64,000 nt of DNA from an uncultured Rhodospirillaceae bacterium. Lineage in GTDB: Bacteria > Pseudomonadota > Alphaproteobacteria > Rhodospirillales > Magnetospirillaceae. Shown in pieces: positions 1 to 8,082 of this stretch (the first letter of the stretch is position 1; each line of letters begins with the position of its first letter). The stretch spans positions 62,001 through 126,000 of the forward strand of contig CALABS010000010.1 of NCBI GenBank assembly GCA_937887565.1, in the 5' to 3' direction. The notes below the pieces were generated by a model, which saw nothing but the letters and a program-made list of their open reading frames with translations, searched no databases and was not told the origin of the DNA. The position numbers and the translations under genes are program-made.

Positions 1-1092
1 CTGGGCTACCACAAGGACTGGAACACGCTCATCTACAATTACGGCCGCCGCGAGGTCCGCAACTACCTTGTCGCCAACGCGCTGTACTGGCTCGAGGAGT
101 ATCACGTCGACGGGCTGCGGGTGGATGCGGTGGCCTCCATGCTGTACCTGGACTACTCGCGCGAGGCCGGCGAGTGGATTCCCAACAAATACGGCGGCAA
201 CGAGAACCTGGAGGCCATCGACTTCATCCGCACCATGAACGAGACGGTCTACGGCGAGCATCCCGGCGCCATGACGGTGGCCGAGGAATCCACCGCCTGG
301 CCCATGGTGTCGCGGCCGGTCTATATCGGCGGGCTGGGCTTCGGCTACAAATGGAACATGGGCTGGATGCACGACACGCTCCGCTATATCAGCAAGGAGC
401 CCATCCATCGCCGCTATCACCACGACGACCTGACCTTCGGCCTGCTTTACGCCTTCCACGAGAATTTCGTGCTGCCGCTGTCCCATGACGAGGTGGTGCA
501 CGGCAAGGGCTCGATCTTCGGCCGCATGCCGGGCGACCGCTGGCAGCGCTTCGCCAACATGCGCGCCTATTACGGCTTCATGTGGACCCATCCCGGTAAG
601 AAGCTCTTGTTCATGGGCTCGGAATTCGCCCAGGAGCGGGAATGGGACGCCGAGGGCAGCCTGGACTGGCACCTGCTCGACGATCCCATGCACGAAGGCG
701 TGCGGCGCTGCGTGCGCGACCTCAACCGGCTGTATCGCGAGCTTCCCGCCCTGCATCAGCTGGACCACGACCCCCAGGGCTTCGCGTGGATCGATTGCAA
801 CGACCGCGACAATTCGGTCCTGACCTACATGCGCAAGGCCCAGGACCCCGAGGACGTCTGTGTCGTCGCCTGCAACTTCACCCCGGTGGTGCGCGAGGGC
901 TACCGGGTGGGGGTACCGCATCCCGGCCATTATTCCGAGATCTTCAACTCGGACAGCGAATGGTACGGCGGCGGCAACATCCACAACCAGGGCGGCCGCC
1001 AGGCCGAGGACGTGCCGTGGCACGGCCACCCGTACTCCCTGGACCTCACCCTGCCGCCCCTGGCGACCTGCGTGTTCAAGCGGGAGCGGTGA
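1..1092 (+). CDS. glgB: 1,4-alpha-glucan branching enzyme, C-terminal part (5' end outside window)
   Basis: This GH13 enzyme cuts alpha-1,4 glucan chains and re-attaches them through alpha-1,6 bonds, making the branches of glycogen in the cytoplasm. The reading frame is open from base 1, so the N-terminal modules are missing. The catalytic barrel is visible: the nucleophile Asp lies in DGLRVDAVASM (codon 124-126), the acid/base Glu in TVAEEST (codon 283-285) and the third acid in LSHDEVVHGKGS (codon 487-489). The all-beta C-terminal domain ends in CVFKRER. It heads a row of glycogen and trehalose genes on the same strand. Upstream glgC or glgA genes cannot be seen. The assignment is secure from GlgB-specific motifs. 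Confidence 0.96.
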   Translation: MGYHKDWNTLIYNYGRREVRNYLVANALYWLEEYHVDGLRVDAVASMLYLDYSREAGEWIPNKYGGNENLEAIDFIRTMNETVYGEHPGAMTVAEESTAWPMVSRPVYIGGLGFGYKWNMGWMHDTLRYISKEPIHRRYHHDDLTFGLLYAFHENFVLPLSHDEVVHGKGSIFGRMPGDRWQRFANMRAYYGFMWTHPGKKLLFMGSEFAQEREWDAEGSLDWHLLDDPMHEGVRRCVRDLNRLYRELPALHQLDHDPQGFAWIDCNDRDNSVLTYMRKAQDPEDVCVVACNFTPVVREGYRVGVPHPGHYSEIFNSDSEWYGGGNIHNQGGRQAEDVPWHGHPYSLDLTLPPLATCVFKRER

Positions 1093-1123
1093 GGGTATAG
1101 TGGCGGCAGGAGGAGTGCCATCG

Positions 1124-1342
1124 ATGCCGAGAAGACTTCCATCCGCCGTCATCAAGGACCCCCACGTCATGGGCGGCCTGCCGGTCATTCGCGGGACCCG
1201 CATTCCCGCGCATCTCATCTGGCATCTGGTCCGGCAGGGCGCGACCCTGGTCGAGATTCTCGAGGATTATCCGGCCCTCTATCCCGATGACGTCGAGACG
1301 GCTCTCCGCTATGCGGAGGAACACCCGGAAGAAGATGGGTGA
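1124..1342 (+). CDS. DUF433 domain protein, probable antitoxin of a DUF433/DUF5615 pair
   Basis: A 72-residue protein with the DUF433 signature: an N-terminal IKDPHVMGGLPVIRGTRIP stretch followed by a helix-turn-helix-like part with DYPALYPDDVETALRYAEEH. DUF433 proteins are small, probably DNA-binding, and are commonly paired with a PIN-like DUF5615 protein, which follows here after 75 bp. The start was placed at ATG 1124 because AGGAG lies just upstream and the family begins near this point; the frame stays open further upstream inside glgB. The gene is wedged between glgB and glgX. The antitoxin role is inferred from family pairing and not shown by the sequence itself. Confidence 0.85.
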   Translation: MPRRLPSAVIKDPHVMGGLPVIRGTRIPAHLIWHLVRQGATLVEILEDYPALYPDDVETALRYAEEHPEEDG

Positions 1343-1417
1343 CGTTGGAGTTATTAACCTCGGCGAGAGATTTCGTGGTCGGCGGTTTATCATGGCCCGT
1401 GATAGGAGTTCGTAGCC

Positions 1418-1813
1418 ATGGTCAATTCGCTGACACGTATTCTTTTCGATGAGTGCATGAGCCCGAGACTCGTGGCGCGCGCACGTGCACGTGGATACGA
1501 TGCCACCCACATTTCCTATCTCGGAAAGGGGAGCTGGCAGGACTACAATCTCGTCGAGGTCATTCTTCAAGGCGGTTATCTGTTCGTAACCAATAATGCC
1601 CGCGATTTCCTCAAGCTGTTCGGGCAGATCGAGGTTCACGACGGCTTGGTCTTGATCATCCCGCAGGTACGCCGGGCGGATCAAATCGCTCTTTTCGAAG
1701 CCGCCCTCGACTTCATCGAGACCCTGGGCGATACCGTGAACCGTCTGATCGAGGTCCATTCCGTGGACGACATCCGCCTGTCCAACCTGCCGCCGGCCGA
1801 CGACGAAGAATGA
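1418..1813 (+). CDS. DUF5615 PIN-like protein, probable toxin partner of the DUF433 gene
   Basis: A 131-residue protein of the DUF5615 (PIN-like) family. It starts with the acidic ILFDECMSPRL motif and has a later VTNNARDFLKL motif, both typical of the PIN-like nuclease fold, where the Asp residues bind metal. ATG 1418 is preceded by TAGGAG. The 3' end overlaps the start of glgX as ATGA (1810-1813), so glgX translation may depend on ribosomes finishing this gene. With the preceding DUF433 gene it forms a toxin-antitoxin-like module inside the glycogen operon. RNase activity is a family-based inference; a domesticated regulatory role is equally possible. Confidence 0.83.
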   Translation: MVNSLTRILFDECMSPRLVARARARGYDATHISYLGKGSWQDYNLVEVILQGGYLFVTNNARDFLKLFGQIEVHDGLVLIIPQVRRADQIALFEAALDFIETLGDTVNRLIEVHSVDDIRLSNLPPADDEE

Positions 1814-3930
1814 CGCCGCGCCACCGCATCCAGTCCGGTTCCCCCTATCCCCTGGGCGCCACCTGGGACGGCAACGGGGTGAACTTCGCGTTGTTCTCGG
1901 CCCATGCCGAGAGGGTGGAGCTGTGCCTGTTCGACAAGCGCGGCACCCACGAGATCGAGCGCATCGCGCTGCCCGAGTTCACCGACGAGGTCTGGCACGG
2001 CTATCTGCCCGACGCCCGGCCGGGACTGCTTTACGGCTATCGGGTGCACGGACCCTACGACCCCCAACATGGGCACCGTTTCAATTCCCACAAGTTGCTG
2101 CTCGATCCCTATGCGCGGGCGCTCCAGGGGCGCTTCCAATGGTCGGACGCCAATTTCGGCTTCCGGGTCGGAGGGCCGCGCCAGGACCTGCAGGTCGACC
2201 GCCGCGACAATGCCCGCACCATGCCCAAATGCCAGGTGGTGGACACCGCCTTCACCTGGCGCGACGATCGCGGGCCGCGGGTGCCCTGGGCCGACACCAT
2301 CGTCTACGAGGTCCACGTCAAGGGCTTCACCAACCGCCACCCGCTGGTGGCGGCCGAATATCGCGGCACCTTCCTGGGGCTGGCCGAGCCGGCGGTGATC
2401 GACCACCTGGTCAAGCTGGGCATCACCTCGGTCGAGCTGATGCCCATCCACGCCTTCATCGACGAACGTCATCTGGTGGAGAAGGGGCTCCGCAACTACT
2501 GGGGCTACAATCCCATCAACTTCTTCACCCCCGACGGCCGCTACTGGCGGGAAAGCCCCCACGGCGACTTCAAGACCATGGTCCAGCGCCTGCACGACGC
2601 CGGCATCGAGGTCATCATGGACGTGGTCTACAACCACACCGCCGAGGGCAACCATCTCGGCCCGACGCTGTGCTACAAGGGCATCGACAACGCCAGCTAC
2701 TACCGTCTGGTCCCCGGCCAGGAGCGCTGGTACGAGAACTATTCCGGCTGCGGCAACACGCTGAACCTCCGTCACCCGCGCGTCCTCCAGATGGTCATGG
2801 ATTCGCTGCGCTACTGGGCCGGCGACATGCATGTGGACGGTTTCCGCTTCGATCTCGCCGCCGCCCTGGGGCGCGAGAAGAGCGGTTTCGACATGGGGGC
2901 CGGATTCCTCGACGCCGTCCGCCAGGACCCCGTCCTATCCCGGTGCAAGCTGTTCGCCGAACCGTGGGACATCGGCGGCGACGGCTACCGGCTCGGCGGC
3001 TTTCCGCCCGGCTGGGCCGAATGGAACGGCCGGTACCGCGATACCGTGCGCCGGTTCTGGCGCGGCGACGGCGGCCTGATCGGCGAGCTGGCGTCGCGCC
3101 TGACCGGGTCGAGCGACCTGTTCGGCTGGGGTGGGCGGCGCCCCTATACCAGCCTGAACTTCATCACCTGCCACGACGGCTTTTCCCTCGCCGACCTGGT
3201 CTCCTACGACCGCAAGCACAACGAGGCCAATCACGAGGGCAACCGCGACGGCACCGATGCCAACTATTCGTGGAATTGCGGCGTCGAGGGCCCCACCCAG
3301 GACCCGGCCGTCCACCGCCTGCGCCGCCAGCAGATGCGCAACCTGCTGGCCACCCTGTTCCTGTCCCAGGGCACGCCCATGCTGCTGGGCGGCGACGAGC
3401 TGGCGCGCAGCCAGGGCGGCAACAACAACGCCTATTGCCAGGACAGCGAGGTCGGCTGGGTCGACTGGAACAACATCGACGAGGAGACGTTGGCGTTCGT
3501 GCGGGCGCTGATCCGGTTGCGGCGCGAGCACGCGGTGTTTCGCCGGCCACGCTTTTTCGAGGGCCGCAACCTGGGGGCGCGGGCGTTGAAGGATATCACC
3601 TGGGTGACGCCCGAGGGACGGGAAATGACCCATGCCGACTGGACGCTTCCCTATGCCCGATCGCTGGGATTCGTCGTCAGCGGCGAGGCCTGCGGCATCG
3701 ACGTGCCGGGCGCCCGCGGGGTGGCCGACGACACCTTCCTGGTGCTGCTGAATTCCTATACCGAGATCATCTTCTATACCCTGCCGGCGGCCGATATCGG
3801 CGGGCGGTGGAGTGTGGTGGTGGACACCGCCCGCACCGACGCCATCGCCGGCGACGAAGCGGTCGGGGCCGGCCACCGTTTCCCCCTCAAGCCGCGCTCG
3901 CTGGCGGTTCTGAAGCGGGTGGGCCAATGA
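1810..3930 (+). CDS. glgX: Glycogen debranching enzyme
   Basis: GlgX (706 residues, normal length) hydrolyses alpha-1,6 branches of glycogen after phosphorylase has trimmed the outer chains, releasing short malto-oligosaccharides. The N-terminal beta-sandwich (CBM48) begins with YPLGATWDGNGVNFALFSAH. The GH13 barrel carries DVVYNHTAEGN (271 on), the nucleophile D348 in DGFRFDLAAALGRE, acid/base E384 in KLFAEPWD, and D456 in FITCHDGFSL. The start overlaps the upstream DUF5615 gene by ATGA, and the stop overlaps treZ the same way, so the three are probably translationally coupled. GlgX next to treZ, malQ and treY fits routing of released oligosaccharides to trehalose. Confidence 0.97.
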   Translation: MTPRHRIQSGSPYPLGATWDGNGVNFALFSAHAERVELCLFDKRGTHEIERIALPEFTDEVWHGYLPDARPGLLYGYRVHGPYDPQHGHRFNSHKLLLDPYARALQGRFQWSDANFGFRVGGPRQDLQVDRRDNARTMPKCQVVDTAFTWRDDRGPRVPWADTIVYEVHVKGFTNRHPLVAAEYRGTFLGLAEPAVIDHLVKLGITSVELMPIHAFIDERHLVEKGLRNYWGYNPINFFTPDGRYWRESPHGDFKTMVQRLHDAGIEVIMDVVYNHTAEGNHLGPTLCYKGIDNASYYRLVPGQERWYENYSGCGNTLNLRHPRVLQMVMDSLRYWAGDMHVDGFRFDLAAALGREKSGFDMGAGFLDAVRQDPVLSRCKLFAEPWDIGGDGYRLGGFPPGWAEWNGRYRDTVRRFWRGDGGLIGELASRLTGSSDLFGWGGRRPYTSLNFITCHDGFSLADLVSYDRKHNEANHEGNRDGTDANYSWNCGVEGPTQDPAVHRLRRQQMRNLLATLFLSQGTPMLLGGDELARSQGGNNNAYCQDSEVGWVDWNNIDEETLAFVRALIRLRREHAVFRRPRFFEGRNLGARALKDITWVTPEGREMTHADWTLPYARSLGFVVSGEACGIDVPGARGVADDTFLVLLNSYTEIIFYTLPAADIGGRWSVVVDTARTDAIAGDEAVGAGHRFPLKPRSLAVLKRVGQ

Positions 3931-5738
3931 AGCGGCGCCACCACATGCCGTTCGGCCCGGTCGTCGAGCCGGGCGGAACGAGGTTCCGTCTGTGGGCGCC
4001 TGACGCGGCCGGGGTGGCGGTGCAGGTTTCCGGCCGCGATCCGGTCGCCATGGAGCCGCGCGGCGAGGGATGGGTGGAGGCCTTCGTCCCCGGGGTTGGC
4101 GCCGGGGCCCGCTATGGGTTCGCCGTCGGCGCTCAGACCGTTCCCGATCCCGCCTCGCGGTACCAGCCCGACGACGTGCACGGCTTGTCGGAGGTGATCG
4201 ACCCCGACGCCCATGACTGGTCCGACGACGGTTGGCACGGCCGGCCGTGGGACGAGGCGGTGGTCTACGAACTGCACGTGGGCACCTTCACCCCCGAGGG
4301 GACCTTCCTCGCCGTCATCGGCAAGCTGGACTACTTGGTGGAGCTGGGCGTGACCGCCATCGAGCTGATGCCGGTGGCCGATTTCCCCGGCAAGCGCGGC
4401 TGGGGGTATGATGGCGTCCTTCCCTATGCCCCGGACGGCGCCTATGGCCGCCCGGAGGATCTCAAGGCGCTGGTGGACGCCTGCCACCGCCGGGGCCTGA
4501 TGGTGCTGCTGGACGTGGTCTACAACCACTTCGGCCCCGAGGGGAACTACCTTCACGCCACCGCCGGCCGCTTCTTCACCGACCGCCACCACACCCCTTG
4601 GGGGCAGGCGATCAACTACGACGGCGCCGACGCCCGGCCGGTGCGCGAGTTCGTCATCCACAACGCCCTTTACTGGCTGGAGGAGTTCCATTTCGACGGC
4701 CTGCGGCTGGATGCCGTCCACGCCGTCGTTGACGATTCCCCCAAGACGGTGCTGGTGGACCTGGCCGAGCGGGCACGGGCCGCCTTCCCCGACCGCCACC
4801 TCCACCTGATCCTGGAGAACGACGACAACGACGCGGCGCTGCTGGCCCGCGACGGCGCGGGGCGGCCGCTGCTGTACACCGCCCAGTGGAACGACGACAT
4901 CCACCATGTCGCCCATCGCCTGCTGACCGGCGAGGCGGGGGGGTATTACCGTGACTACGGCCCGGAGCCGGTGGCCCATCTGTGCCGCTGCCTGGCCGAG
5001 GGCTTCGCCTATCAGGGCGAGGAGTCCGAGCACCGGGACGGTGCCCGTCGCGGCCAGCCCTCGGCCCATCTGCCGCCGGCCGCCTTCGTGTCGTTCCTTC
5101 AGAATCACGACCAGATCGGCAATCGCGCCCTGGGCGAGCGGCTCGACGCGCTGGTGCCCGAGGCGCCGGTCCAGGCCGCCACCGCGCTGATGCTGCTCGC
5201 CCCCATGCCGCCCATGCTGTTCCAGGGGGAGGAATGGGCGGCCTCGACGCCGTTCCTGTATTTCTGCGATTTCGAGCCCGGCCTCGCCAAGGCGGTTCGG
5301 CGCGGCCGCAAGCGCGAGTTCGCCCATTTTCCCGAGTTCCAGGGCCGCGACGCGACGCGGATTCCCGATCCGGTGGCGGCCACGACCTTCCGGCGGTCCA
5401 AGCTGGATTGGCAGGAGCGGGAGAGCCAGCCCCACGTCGAGCGCCTGCGGTTGGTGCGCGAATTGCTCGCGCTTCGCCGGCGGGAGATCATGCCGCGCCT
5501 GGCCGGCATGACCGGCGCCGAGGCGGCGTCGTGCTCCACCATCGGGTCCCGGGCCATCCGTGGCGAGTGGACGCTGGGCGACGGGAGTCGCTTGTCGGTG
5601 GTGGCCAACCTGTCCGCCGCCCCACTCGCAGGGGTCGTACCAGGGGCGGGACGGTTGCTGTATTCTACCTATGGCGGGATCGGGGCGCTGCCGGCCTGGG
5701 GTGTGGATTGGTTCCTGGACGAAGGGGAGACCGCATGA
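3927..5738 (+). CDS. treZ: Malto-oligosyltrehalose trehalohydrolase
   Basis: TreZ (603 residues) releases trehalose from maltooligosyl-trehalose, the product of TreY. It has an N-terminal beta-sandwich (residues 1-90, starting FGPVVEPGGTRFRLWAPDA) and a GH13 barrel. Key residues are D262 in FDGLRLDAVH, E297 in LILENDDND and D395 in SFLQNHDQIGNRA; the conserved LDVVYNHFGPEGNYL lies upstream. The true start is ATG 3927, overlapping the glgX stop by ATGA; the same frame is open far upstream inside glgX but lacks family similarity there. The end overlaps malQ by ATGA. Partner treY lies after malQ, so the TreYZ pathway is complete in this operon. Confidence 0.96.
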   Translation: MKRRHHMPFGPVVEPGGTRFRLWAPDAAGVAVQVSGRDPVAMEPRGEGWVEAFVPGVGAGARYGFAVGAQTVPDPASRYQPDDVHGLSEVIDPDAHDWSDDGWHGRPWDEAVVYELHVGTFTPEGTFLAVIGKLDYLVELGVTAIELMPVADFPGKRGWGYDGVLPYAPDGAYGRPEDLKALVDACHRRGLMVLLDVVYNHFGPEGNYLHATAGRFFTDRHHTPWGQAINYDGADARPVREFVIHNALYWLEEFHFDGLRLDAVHAVVDDSPKTVLVDLAERARAAFPDRHLHLILENDDNDAALLARDGAGRPLLYTAQWNDDIHHVAHRLLTGEAGGYYRDYGPEPVAHLCRCLAEGFAYQGEESEHRDGARRGQPSAHLPPAAFVSFLQNHDQIGNRALGERLDALVPEAPVQAATALMLLAPMPPMLFQGEEWAASTPFLYFCDFEPGLAKAVRRGRKREFAHFPEFQGRDATRIPDPVAATTFRRSKLDWQERESQPHVERLRLVRELLALRRREIMPRLAGMTGAEAASCSTIGSRAIRGEWTLGDGSRLSVVANLSAAPLAGVVPGAGRLLYSTYGGIGALPAWGVDWFLDEGETA

Positions 5739-7933
5739 CCGCAACGGAGGCGCTGGACCGGTTGGCCCAACTGGCCGGAATCGAGGACGGCTGGTGGGAC
5801 TTCTTCGGCACGTGGCGCCCGGTTTCGGCCGAGACCAAGAGGGCTTTCCTGGCCGCCATGGGCTTCGCCGTCGGCGATGACGCCGCCGCGGCCGCCAGCC
5901 TGGCCGAGCTGGAGAACCGCTCGTGGCTGCGCTGGCTCGACCCGGTGGTGGTGTTCGACGACACCTGGGGCGACCCGGCAGTGGCGGTGACCATGAAGGC
6001 CGAGCGGGACGGCGACCTCATCCGCTGGGCCATGGGCGAGGAGCTGGGCCTGGTCCACCAGGGCGAGTTCCGCTTCGGCGACCTGGAGTTCATCGAGGAG
6101 CGGGTGGTCGCCGGCTGCCTCTACCGGCGCCGCCGTTTCCATCTGCCCGGCCTGCCGCCGGTCGGCTACAACCGGCTGCTGCTGACCGCCCCGGACGGCG
6201 GCAGCGGCGCCATGGTGGTGGCGGTGGCGCCCGCCACCGCCCACGTGCCGGCCGGCATGGACGACGGCAAGGCGGCGTGGGGCATCGCCACCCAGGTCTA
6301 TGCCCTGCGCTCTCCCAGCGACTGGGGCGTCGGCCATTACGGCGCCCTCAGGGATCTGGCGGTGGGGGCGGCCAAGCTCGGCTGCGCCTCGGTGGGCGTC
6401 AATCCGCTGCACGCCCTGTTCCCCGACCAGCCCGAGAAGTTCAGCCCCTATTCGCCGTCGTCGCGCCGCTTCCTCAACACCATCTACATCGACGTCGAAT
6501 CCATCCCCGAATTCGCCGCCAGCCGGCAGGCCAAGCGCATGTTCGCCTCGCCGGGGTTCCAGGCCGGGCTGGCGCGGATCAAGGGCTATCCGCTGATCGA
6601 CTACGCCGAGGTGGCGCAGGCGCGGCGGCCGGTCCTGGAGGCGTGCTACGAGGCCTTCCGGGCCGAGCACCTGGACAGCGAGGACGAGCGCGGCGGCGCC
6701 TTCCGCGCCTTCCAGCGCCGGGGCGGACGGGTCGCCGAGCTGTTCTGCACCTTCCAGGCGCTCCAGGAGAAGTTCCTCAAGGACGGCGTCGGCTATTGGC
6801 GCCACTGGCCCGAGGCCTTCCGCCACCCCTGCTCGGTGGACGTCACCCAGTTCACGGTCGAGAACCGCGAGCGGGTCGAGTTCTACTGGTGGCTCCAGTT
6901 CGTCGCCGACGAGCAGTTGAAGGCCGCCCACGAGGAATCGGTGGCCGCCGGCGCCGCCATCGGCCTTTACCGCGACCTGGGGGTGGGCATCGCCGGCGAC
7001 GGCGCCGAGGCCTGGCTGGAGCAGGAGGCGCTGGCGCTGGGCGTGTCGGTGGGGGCGCCGCCCGACCCGCTGGCCCCCAAGGGCCAGGATTGGGGCCTGG
7101 TGCCGTTCAACCCCATCGCCCTGCGCGAGGCGGCCTATGCCCCGTTCATCGGGGTGATGGCCGCCAACATGACCCATGCCGGCGCGCTCAGGCTCGACCA
7201 CGCCATGGCGCTGCAGCGCCTGTATTGGGTGCCGGCCGGCGCTCCCGCCGACCAGGGCGCCTATGTGCGCTATCCGGTCGACGACCTGTTCCGTCTGGTG
7301 GCGCTGGAAAGCCGCCGCCACCGCTGCCTGGTCATCGGCGAGGACCTCGGCACCGTCCCCGACGGCTTCCGCGAGCGCATGGCCCGCACCGCCATTTTCG
7401 CCTACCGGGTGATGGTGTTCGAGAAGACCGACGGCGGCGCCCGCTTCAAGCGGCCCGACGAGTTCGACCAGCAGGCGCTGTCCATCTTCTCGACCCACGA
7501 CCTGGCCAGCGCGCGCGGATGGTGGAACGAGACCGATATCGGCCGGCGCGAGCGGCTCGACCTCTATCCCCGTGCCGACATGGCCGGCGAGGAGCGCGAG
7601 GGCCGCGCCCATGACCGCCGCGCCCTGGTCGCCGCCTTGACCCAGCAGGGGCTGTTGCCCGATGGATTTCCCACCGAGGGCCGGCTCGACGACGACCAGA
7701 TCGGCCGGCTGGTCGGCGCCGTCCACGACTATCTGAACCGGGCGCGCTCGCGGCTGATGATGGTGCAGATCGAGGACGTGCTTGGGTTGGACAGCCAGAT
7801 GAACCTGCCCGGCACCACCACCGAACACCCCAACTGGCGCCTGCGCTTTCCCGCCGACGTCGCCGCGATCCTGTCCGACCCCCGCCTAAGGGTTCTCGCG
7901 GACAGACTGAAGGAGGAGCGCGGGGGTCGGTGA
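5735..7933 (+). CDS. malQ: 4-alpha-glucanotransferase (amylomaltase)
   Basis: MalQ (732 residues, GH77) moves glucan segments between malto-oligosaccharides and releases glucose, lengthening short chains so that phosphorylase and TreY can use them. The ~150-residue N-terminal extension is the proteobacterial type. The core shows GIATQVYALRSPSDWGVGHY, nucleophile D488 in LRLDHAMALQRLYWVP, acid/base E536 in VIGEDLGTVPDGF and D589 in SIFSTHDLAS. ATG 5735 overlaps the treZ stop. Downstream a palindromic repeat and a fresh ribosome-binding site separate it from treY, so coupling stops here. Confidence 0.96.
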   Translation: MTATEALDRLAQLAGIEDGWWDFFGTWRPVSAETKRAFLAAMGFAVGDDAAAAASLAELENRSWLRWLDPVVVFDDTWGDPAVAVTMKAERDGDLIRWAMGEELGLVHQGEFRFGDLEFIEERVVAGCLYRRRRFHLPGLPPVGYNRLLLTAPDGGSGAMVVAVAPATAHVPAGMDDGKAAWGIATQVYALRSPSDWGVGHYGALRDLAVGAAKLGCASVGVNPLHALFPDQPEKFSPYSPSSRRFLNTIYIDVESIPEFAASRQAKRMFASPGFQAGLARIKGYPLIDYAEVAQARRPVLEACYEAFRAEHLDSEDERGGAFRAFQRRGGRVAELFCTFQALQEKFLKDGVGYWRHWPEAFRHPCSVDVTQFTVENRERVEFYWWLQFVADEQLKAAHEESVAAGAAIGLYRDLGVGIAGDGAEAWLEQEALALGVSVGAPPDPLAPKGQDWGLVPFNPIALREAAYAPFIGVMAANMTHAGALRLDHAMALQRLYWVPAGAPADQGAYVRYPVDDLFRLVALESRRHRCLVIGEDLGTVPDGFRERMARTAIFAYRVMVFEKTDGGARFKRPDEFDQQALSIFSTHDLASARGWWNETDIGRRERLDLYPRADMAGEEREGRAHDRRALVAALTQQGLLPDGFPTEGRLDDDQIGRLVGAVHDYLNRARSRLMMVQIEDVLGLDSQMNLPGTTTEHPNWRLRFPADVAAILSDPRLRVLADRLKEERGGR

Positions 7934-7950
7934 TGGTGCGCTAGACTTCT

Positions 7951-8064
7951 CCCTCCCCCGGGGCTTGCCGGGGGAGGGCCGGGGTGGGGGCCTGTCGCCG
8001 CCTCCCACCCGCTCGGACACGGCCCCCCTCCCGTCCTCCCCCATGCCGTGCACGGGGGGAGGGG
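7951..8064. repeat. Dispersed palindromic intergenic repeat, copy 1
   Basis: This element has two GC-rich hairpins. The first is at 7951-7978 (arms CCCTCCCCC and GGGGGAGGG) and the second at about 8035-8062 (CCTCCCCC with GGGGGGAGG). They are joined by a GGGGTGGGGGC tract and a CCCCCCTCCC tract. The same layout recurs at 56386-56505, including arm sequences and order, so this is one family of dispersed repeat. It lies between malQ and treY, ending about 20 bp before the treY start. It could act as a weak terminator or an RNA stabiliser. Confidence 0.75.
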
Positions 8065-8082
8065 TACAAAGGAGACCGTCCC

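Noticed and set aside
1923..5738. A very long open frame spanning glgX and treZ
   Set aside because: Only its last 603 codons (from 3927) match a protein family; the rest is an antiphase shadow of glgX caused by high GC content.
3774..5744. Long antisense open frames over treZ, malQ, glgP, napA and others
   Set aside because: They have no recognisable domains, are rich in Arg/Pro/Ala/Gly/His, and overlap strongly conserved genes on the other strand; stop codons are rare in GC-rich DNA.
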